Of a DNA stretch of 54,666 nt, positions 50,315-54,666 are shown one piece after another. Within the stretch, counting starts at the first letter, position 1. The number at the start of each line of letters is the position of its first letter. A program made the translations under genes and the position numbers. Location of the stretch: positions 1 through 54,666 of the forward strand of contig CANRMY010000009.1 of assembly GCA_947631845.1 (NCBI GenBank), read 5' to 3'. This stretch comes from an uncultured Oscillospiraceae bacterium. GTDB taxonomy: Bacteria > Bacillota > Clostridia > Oscillospirales > Oscillospiraceae. The notes below the pieces were generated by a model. The model was given only the letters and a program-made list of their open reading frames with translations. It was not told the DNA's origin and searched no databases.

Positions 50315-50971
50315 TTGCGAGATCTGATTCCCCGATACGCCCGCCGGCCCCTGGTCCTGATGCTTCTCTATAACTGCTGTGTTTATTGGCTGACCCGGTC
50401 CTTGACCGCCGGGGCCGTCCATCACGACCTCACCGTGGGGCTCGACCGGGCCATCCCCTTTGCGCCCCCCTTTATTATCATCTACATTTTGGCCTATGTC
50501 CAGTGGGTGGCGGGGTATATTGTCATCGCCCGGGACTCCCCGGAGCGGTGCTTCCGGGTGATCTCCGGGGAGATGCTGACGAAAACCGCGTGTCTCCTCT
50601 TTTTCCTGTTCCTCCCCACCGTCATGACGCGGCCGGAGGTGACGGGGACCGACATTTTCTCCCGGATCACCGGCCTCATATACGCCCTGGATTCCCCCGA
50701 CAATCTCTTTCCCTCCATCCACTGCGTGGAATCGTGGATCTGCTTCCGCGGCATCTTGGGCGCGAAGACCGCCGGGCGCTGGTACAAGCTCTCCATGCTG
50801 GTCTTCTCGCTCCTTGTCTTCGCCTCCACGCTGCTGGTCAAGCAGCATGTTTTTGTGGATGTGATCTCCGGCGTCGCCCTGGCGGAGCTGGGGCAGCGGC
50901 TTGCCCGCCGCTTTGACACGGGCCGGATTTTTCAGCGCTCCGGCGCGGGGAGGGGGCGTACAGTCTCATGA
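50315..50971 (+). CDS. PAP2 family phosphatase-like membrane protein
   Basis: A 218-residue membrane protein with about five or six helices. The PAP2 motifs are partly kept: FPSIHCVESW corresponds to the PSxH motif and KQHVFVDVISG to the SxxxxxHxxxD motif; the first KxxxxxxRP motif is unclear. Such enzymes dephosphorylate lipid phosphates or inositol/phosphatidate analogues. A TTG start follows CGAAAGGTGGATTCCC. It overlaps the next gene by 4 bp and leads a four-gene lipid operon. Confidence 0.85.
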   Translation: MRDLIPRYARRPLVLMLLYNCCVYWLTRSLTAGAVHHDLTVGLDRAIPFAPPFIIIYILAYVQWVAGYIVIARDSPERCFRVISGEMLTKTACLLFFLFLPTVMTRPEVTGTDIFSRITGLIYALDSPDNLFPSIHCVESWICFRGILGAKTAGRWYKLSMLVFSLLVFASTLLVKQHVFVDVISGVALAELGQRLARRFDTGRIFQRSGAGRGRTVS

Positions 50972-52017
50972 ACGACACCGGTAAATCGCCCCGCTCCAAG
51001 CTCTGGTGGTCCCTGCTCTTCTTCGCCATCGCGGGCTTCAGCGTCTATTTCATCGTCTCACGGAGCCGGGATTTCACCCTGGCCTCCTTCTCGGAATTCA
51101 TACGCCGCGCCGACCCTCTCTGGCTCCTGTGCGCCCCGCTCGCCATGCTTGTCTACATCGTCAGCGAGGGCGAGGCGGTGCGGACCGCCGTGACGGCCTT
51201 CGGCTTTCGTCCCAATCACCGGCAGGCGTTCATTTACGCCGCGTCGGATATCTATTTCTCCGCCATCACCCCCTCCGCCACAGGCGGCCAGCCCGCCTGC
51301 GCCTGGTTCATGATGAAGGACGGCATCCCGGTGCTCATCTCCACAGTGGCCCTGCTCATCAACCTCACCATGTACACCGCCTCCATCCTGGTGCTGGGCC
51401 TGGCGGCTCTGGTGACCCAGCCCCAGGTGCTGGGCTCCTTCGGCGGCCTTTCCAAACTCCTGATCGCCGTGGGCTTCGCGGCCCAGGCGGCGCTGGCGGG
51501 CTTTTTCCTCCTGCTTCTGTACAGGGAAAAGCTTCTCCACCGGATCTGCTCCGGGGCCATCCATCTGGCCTGCAAGCTCCGGCTTATCCGCCACGAGGAG
51601 CGCCGGCAGGAGGCCCTGGACGAGCACATGGAGACGTATCTGCGGGGCGCGAAAATGGGACTGGCGCATAAAAAGGCACTGGTGCGCGTCTTTTTCCTCA
51701 ATCTTCTCCAGCGGTTCTCGGTGCTGTGCGTGCCGTTCTTCCTGTGTCTGGCCTCCGGCGGCGGCTTTGTCAGGGCCGCCAGGGTCTGGGCCGTCCAGTG
51801 CTTTACCGTGCTGGGCGCCACCTTCGTCCCCATCCCCGGCGGCATGGGCGTGTCGGACTATCTGATGCTGGACGGCTTCGGCAGCTTTCTCTCCCCGGCG
51901 GATCTGGTGGATTTTGAGCTTCTCACCCGCGCGCTCTCCTTTTACATGTGCGTGGTGTTCTGTGGGATCGCGACGCTGGTCAAATTTATACTGTTAAAAA
52001 AGAGGGACAAAGCATGA
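50968..52017 (+). CDS. lysylphosphatidylglycerol synthetase/flippase-like membrane protein
   Basis: A 349-residue polytopic protein of the family that includes the MprF N-terminal flippase domain. About eight helices are visible, with family-like segments SDIYFSAITPSATGGQPA and FVPIPGGMGVSDYLML. The soluble synthetase domain of MprF is absent. It may flip a lipid across the membrane. Start ATG overlaps the PAP2 stop by ATGA; its own stop overlaps pssA. It is in an operon for phosphatidylserine and phosphatidylethanolamine synthesis. Confidence 0.87.
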   Translation: MNDTGKSPRSKLWWSLLFFAIAGFSVYFIVSRSRDFTLASFSEFIRRADPLWLLCAPLAMLVYIVSEGEAVRTAVTAFGFRPNHRQAFIYAASDIYFSAITPSATGGQPACAWFMMKDGIPVLISTVALLINLTMYTASILVLGLAALVTQPQVLGSFGGLSKLLIAVGFAAQAALAGFFLLLLYREKLLHRICSGAIHLACKLRLIRHEERRQEALDEHMETYLRGAKMGLAHKKALVRVFFLNLLQRFSVLCVPFFLCLASGGGFVRAARVWAVQCFTVLGATFVPIPGGMGVSDYLMLDGFGSFLSPADLVDFELLTRALSFYMCVVFCGIATLVKFILLKKRDKA

Positions 52018-52703
52018 TCGGATTTTATGACTACACGGTGATCCTCACCTATCTGAGCCTGCTCTCGGCCTGCGCGGGGATCATCGTCTCCCTGGCCGGG
52101 CCGGGGCATCCCTACATAGGCACCTTCTTCCTCCTGGTCTGTGGCCTGTGCGACGCCTTTGACGGCAAGGTGGCCAGACGCAAGAAGGACCGGACCGACG
52201 CGGAGAAGGCCTTCGGCATCCAGATCGACTCCCTCTCAGACCTTGTGGCCTTCGGCGTCCTGCCGGTGGCCATCGGCGCCGCCATGCTGCGCTGGTCCCC
52301 CATCATGCTCTGGGTCCGGGACAACACCCCCGGCCCAGTCTACGCCGCGGTCAACGTGGCGCTGATGGCCATCCTGATCCTCTTCGCCCTGGCCGCGCTC
52401 ATACGTCTGGCGTACTTCAACGTCACCGAGGAGGAGCGCCAACGGGTGGAGGGCGGCGTCAGAAAATATTACCAGGGCATGCCCGTCACCACCGTGTCCC
52501 TGATCTTCCCCTTCATCCAGCTTCTCCAGTACATCATCCCCGCCGACGTGACCATGATGTACTTCGCCACCGCCGTGCTCTGCGGCTTCGCCTTCCTGGT
52601 CCCCGTCCAGATCCGCAAGCCGGGCCTCCGGGGCATTTTGCTGATGGTGGCCATCGGCGCGGTGGAATTTTCCCTGATGCTGTTGGGGAGGCTCCTGAAA
52701 TGA
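52014..52703 (+). CDS. pssA: CDP-diacylglycerol-serine O-phosphatidyltransferase
   Basis: A 229-residue membrane enzyme making phosphatidylserine from CDP-diacylglycerol and serine. The CDP-alcohol phosphotransferase motif appears as DAFDGKVARRKK and later FGIQIDSLSDLVAFG; the spacer between DG..AR and G...D...D is a few residues longer than in many relatives. About six helices. It overlaps the upstream flippase-like gene and the downstream psd by 4 bp each, giving tight coupling. Confidence 0.93.
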   Translation: MIGFYDYTVILTYLSLLSACAGIIVSLAGPGHPYIGTFFLLVCGLCDAFDGKVARRKKDRTDAEKAFGIQIDSLSDLVAFGVLPVAIGAAMLRWSPIMLWVRDNTPGPVYAAVNVALMAILILFALAALIRLAYFNVTEEERQRVEGGVRKYYQGMPVTTVSLIFPFIQLLQYIIPADVTMMYFATAVLCGFAFLVPVQIRKPGLRGILLMVAIGAVEFSLMLLGRLLK

Positions 52704-53512
52704 CGGCCCTGGGCTTCCTCTACGGCACGGTTCCCGGGCGGCTGTGTCTGAAGGCCCTGACACGCCCCGGCCTTTCCCGGGCCGTGGGCCGTTTTCTGGA
52801 CGCCCCCGCGTCAAAATTTCTCATCGGCCCCTTTGTGAAAAGGGCGAAGATCGACCTGTCCCAGTTCGAATCCGACGGCTTCACCTGCTTCAACGACTGC
52901 TTCTCCCGGCGGATCAAGGACGGGAAACGGCCCGTGGACGCCGCCCCCGGCGCCCTGATCTCCCCCTGCGACGGGCTTTTGACGGTCTATGACATCGCGG
53001 CGGACACGGTTTTTCCGGTCAAGCAGTCCTCCTACACCCTGCGGGAGCTTCTGGGCGGCGACCCCGTCTCTCACCTCTTTGAAAACGGTACGGCCCTGAT
53101 CTTCCGGCTGTGCGTGGACGATTACCACCGGTACTGCTATGTGGATTCCGGCGTAAAAGGTGAAAACATCCGCCTCCCCGGCGTCCTCCACACGGTCCGT
53201 CCCCTGGCGCTGGAGCGCGTGCCCGTGTTCGTCCAAAATACCCGGGAGTACACGGTCATCGACTCGGCCGCCTTCGGTCCCCTTGTCCAAATGGAGGTGG
53301 GGGCGCTGCTGGTGGGGCAGATCAAAAACCATCAGGGCCCCGGCCCCGTCACCCGGGGCGTGGAAAAGGGCATGTTCCTCTACGGCGGCAGTACGGTCAT
53401 CGTCCTTCTGGGGCCGGGCCGCGCCGTTCTGGATCCGCTCTATCTCGACCACTCCCGCCGGGGGATCGAAACCCCGGTGCGGTATGGCCAGCGGATCGGC
53501 GACGCCACGTGA
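52700..53512 (+). CDS. psd: phosphatidylserine decarboxylase proenzyme
   Basis: A 270-residue proenzyme converting phosphatidylserine to phosphatidylethanolamine. The autocleavage site that yields the pyruvoyl group is the GGST in FLYGGSTVIVLL near residue 233. DDYHRYCY carries the conserved His region, and SPCDG lies in the first third. With pssA just upstream the pair forms the full PS to PE pathway. A terminator follows at 53573-53600. Confidence 0.95.
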   Translation: MTALGFLYGTVPGRLCLKALTRPGLSRAVGRFLDAPASKFLIGPFVKRAKIDLSQFESDGFTCFNDCFSRRIKDGKRPVDAAPGALISPCDGLLTVYDIAADTVFPVKQSSYTLRELLGGDPVSHLFENGTALIFRLCVDDYHRYCYVDSGVKGENIRLPGVLHTVRPLALERVPVFVQNTREYTVIDSAAFGPLVQMEVGALLVGQIKNHQGPGPVTRGVEKGMFLYGGSTVIVLLGPGRAVLDPLYLDHSRRGIETPVRYGQRIGDAT

Positions 53513-53572
53513 CTTTATAAGACTGCGCGTCCCCCCCTGTCAAAAAAGCCCGCCGGAGCATTTCCGGCAGTC

Positions 53573-53600
53573 CCCGCGGCCTTACGCCGCGGCTTTTTTC
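53573..53600 (+). terminator. terminator of the phospholipid operon
   Basis: CCGCGGC-CTTAC-GCCGCGG followed by CTTTTTTC, 60 bp after the psd stop. Confidence 0.88.
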
Positions 53601-53670
53601 TTGCTTTCAGGAAAGCCTTATGATATACTACATAAATAGTGATATTTTGCGGTCATTGGGAGGATCACAG

Positions 53671-54666
53671 ATGCACAGAGAGAGAAGCAAGCGGTGGGCG
53701 GGGCTCCTGGCGGCCCTGGCCCTGTCAGTATCCCTTGCCGGCCCCGCGCTGGCCGCCGGCGGCACGATCCCGGCGGACCGTCTGGCGGCGGGAGAGGCGG
53801 CGGCGCGGGCCCTTTATGACATGGGCCTTCTCCACGGCACCGGCGTGGACGAGGGCGGTTCGCCTGTTTTCAGTCTGGAGGCCGTGGGCAACAGGGCCGA
53901 CTCCCTGACCATGCTGGTGCGCCTTCTGGGCGGCGAGCCGGAGGCCCTGAGCGCCAACTACACCCATCCCTTCGGGGACTCCTACGGCTGGATGAGCCCC
54001 TATGTGGGCTACGCCTACGTCTACGGCATCACCAACGGCACCTCCCCAGGCCCCGAGGGCGTCTACGGGGCGGGCACCTTCTCCCCCGCCGAAAACATCC
54101 CCTGCCGGGACTTCGTCACCTGGATCCTCCGCGCCCTGGGCTACGCCAACGTGGACTGGGCCTCCCCCTGGGCGCTGGCGCGGGAGGTGGGCCTCTCCTA
54201 CCCGGAGAGCGACGTCTTTTACCGGGCCGACATGGCGGTGACGGCCCTCTCCGCCCTGGACTGCCGGACGGTCAACGGGATCTCCCTCCGCCAGCGGCTC
54301 ATCAGCTCCGGCGTGATCCCCGACGACTCCCCGGCGGAGACGCCCGCCCCGCCGGAGGAGCTTCCGGACGACCTGCCCGACGACCCCACCGACGACCAGC
54401 ACAACTATGAGGGCGAAGACCTGCCCGACGGGCCCGTTGACGACGATACCCAGCCCATCCGCTTCACCCCCGGCCCGGTCTACGACTACGTCACCGGCGT
54501 CACAGTGGGCGATCTCTCTTATCTCCCCTCCGCTCTCGCCCAGGCGGCCAGGGGCCGCGCGCCCTCTATCGTGGTCAGCACCCCCTCCGGCAAGGCCATA
54601 GAATACGCCGCGAACCTCCCGGCGTGGGAGGCGGCGCTTTACGATATGAGCGACGTGACCGGCGCC
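53671..54666 (+). CDS. exported S-layer homology domain-like protein (5' part, runs off the window)
   Basis: Open for 332 codons to the window end. The signal peptide is MHRERSKRWAGLLAALALS...AGPALA-AG. Three repeated segments of SLH type follow: AAARALYDMGLLHGTG...NRADSLTMLVRLLGG; NYTHPFGDSYGWMSPYVGYAYVYGITNGT...SPAENIPCRDFVTWILRALGY; and a weaker one around DVFYRADMAVTALSALD. A Pro/Asp/Glu-rich linker (about 210-255) leads to an unknown domain. SLH repeats anchor proteins to cell-wall polysaccharide. Start ATG follows GGGAGGATCAC. Confidence 0.85.
   Translation, partial: MHRERSKRWAGLLAALALSVSLAGPALAAGGTIPADRLAAGEAAARALYDMGLLHGTGVDEGGSPVFSLEAVGNRADSLTMLVRLLGGEPEALSANYTHPFGDSYGWMSPYVGYAYVYGITNGTSPGPEGVYGAGTFSPAENIPCRDFVTWILRALGYANVDWASPWALAREVGLSYPESDVFYRADMAVTALSALDCRTVNGISLRQRLISSGVIPDDSPAETPAPPEELPDDLPDDPTDDQHNYEGEDLPDGPVDDDTQPIRFTPGPVYDYVTGVTVGDLSYLPSALAQAARGRAPSIVVSTPSGKAIEYAANLPAWEAALYDMSDVTGA

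Overview
The window looks like a GC-rich chromosomal segment of an endospore-forming gut-type Clostridia, most like the Oscillospiraceae and relatives. The evidence is a spoIIGA-sigE locus, an uninterrupted sigK, a BofA-type gene, Firmicutes-style promoters and Shine-Dalgarno sites, and GC-rich intergenic palindromes. The lineage is an inference from gene content, not from a marker gene. No rRNA, tRNA, transposase or CRISPR array was recognised.

Layout. 1-4439: a minus-strand module of a thioredoxin-reductase-like flavoprotein, thioredoxin, a truncated trigger-factor-like chaperone and an ABC exporter. It ends at an abrupt junction inside a second ABC gene. 4497-6940: an AT-rich island with a frameshifted secreted repeat protein and a divergent PadR/DUF1700-like pair, bracketed by two copies of a palindrome. 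7126-10348: SPFH/NfeD membrane pair, then spoIIGA-sigE behind a Spo0A-type promoter. 10413-13100: an ECF sigma/anti-sigma pair between blocks of long GC-rich repeats. 13105-18062: phosphodiesterase, three small unknown genes, and a wecA-like/trpS/aminotransferase operon. 18165-20945: an RNHCP zinc-ribbon gene with a leader-peptide attenuator, a HicB-like protein and an unknown membrane protein. 21076-31893: a minus-strand metabolic block (purF, purC, P-loop kinase, purA, purB, glmS, pyrG, folC). 32027-33066: bofA and an SDR reductase. 33210-36869: LacI regulator divergent from a GH32 lipoprotein. 36984-42469: a second redox/chaperone/ABC module (FTR-like Fe-S protein, thioredoxin, trigger-factor-like protein, two ABC half-exporters, lipoprotein). 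42727-46396: another ABC pair. 46643-48656: ECF sigma factor overlapping a membrane-anchored serpin. 48753-49451: sigK. 50315-53512: a phospholipid operon ending in pssA-psd. 53671-end: the start of an exported SLH-like protein.

How the parts work together. The two redox/chaperone/ABC modules share the order reductase, thioredoxin, trigger-factor-like protein, ABC pair, which suggests a conserved functional unit. Both reductases look ferredoxin-linked: the flavoprotein lacks the NADPH motifs, and the other is a small FTR catalytic-chain-like Fe-S protein. The pur/glmS/pyrG/folC block is ordinary nucleotide and amino-sugar metabolism. The sporulation genes (spoIIGA, sigE, bofA, sigK) are dispersed.

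The most interesting non-coding structure is a roughly 190-nt element present three times (19323-19515, 26771-26952 reversed, 49963-50158). It has four consecutive hairpins whose stems change sequence between copies but stay paired, while linkers and loops are conserved. The second is a 9-codon leader ORF with mutually exclusive hairpins in front of the RNHCP gene.
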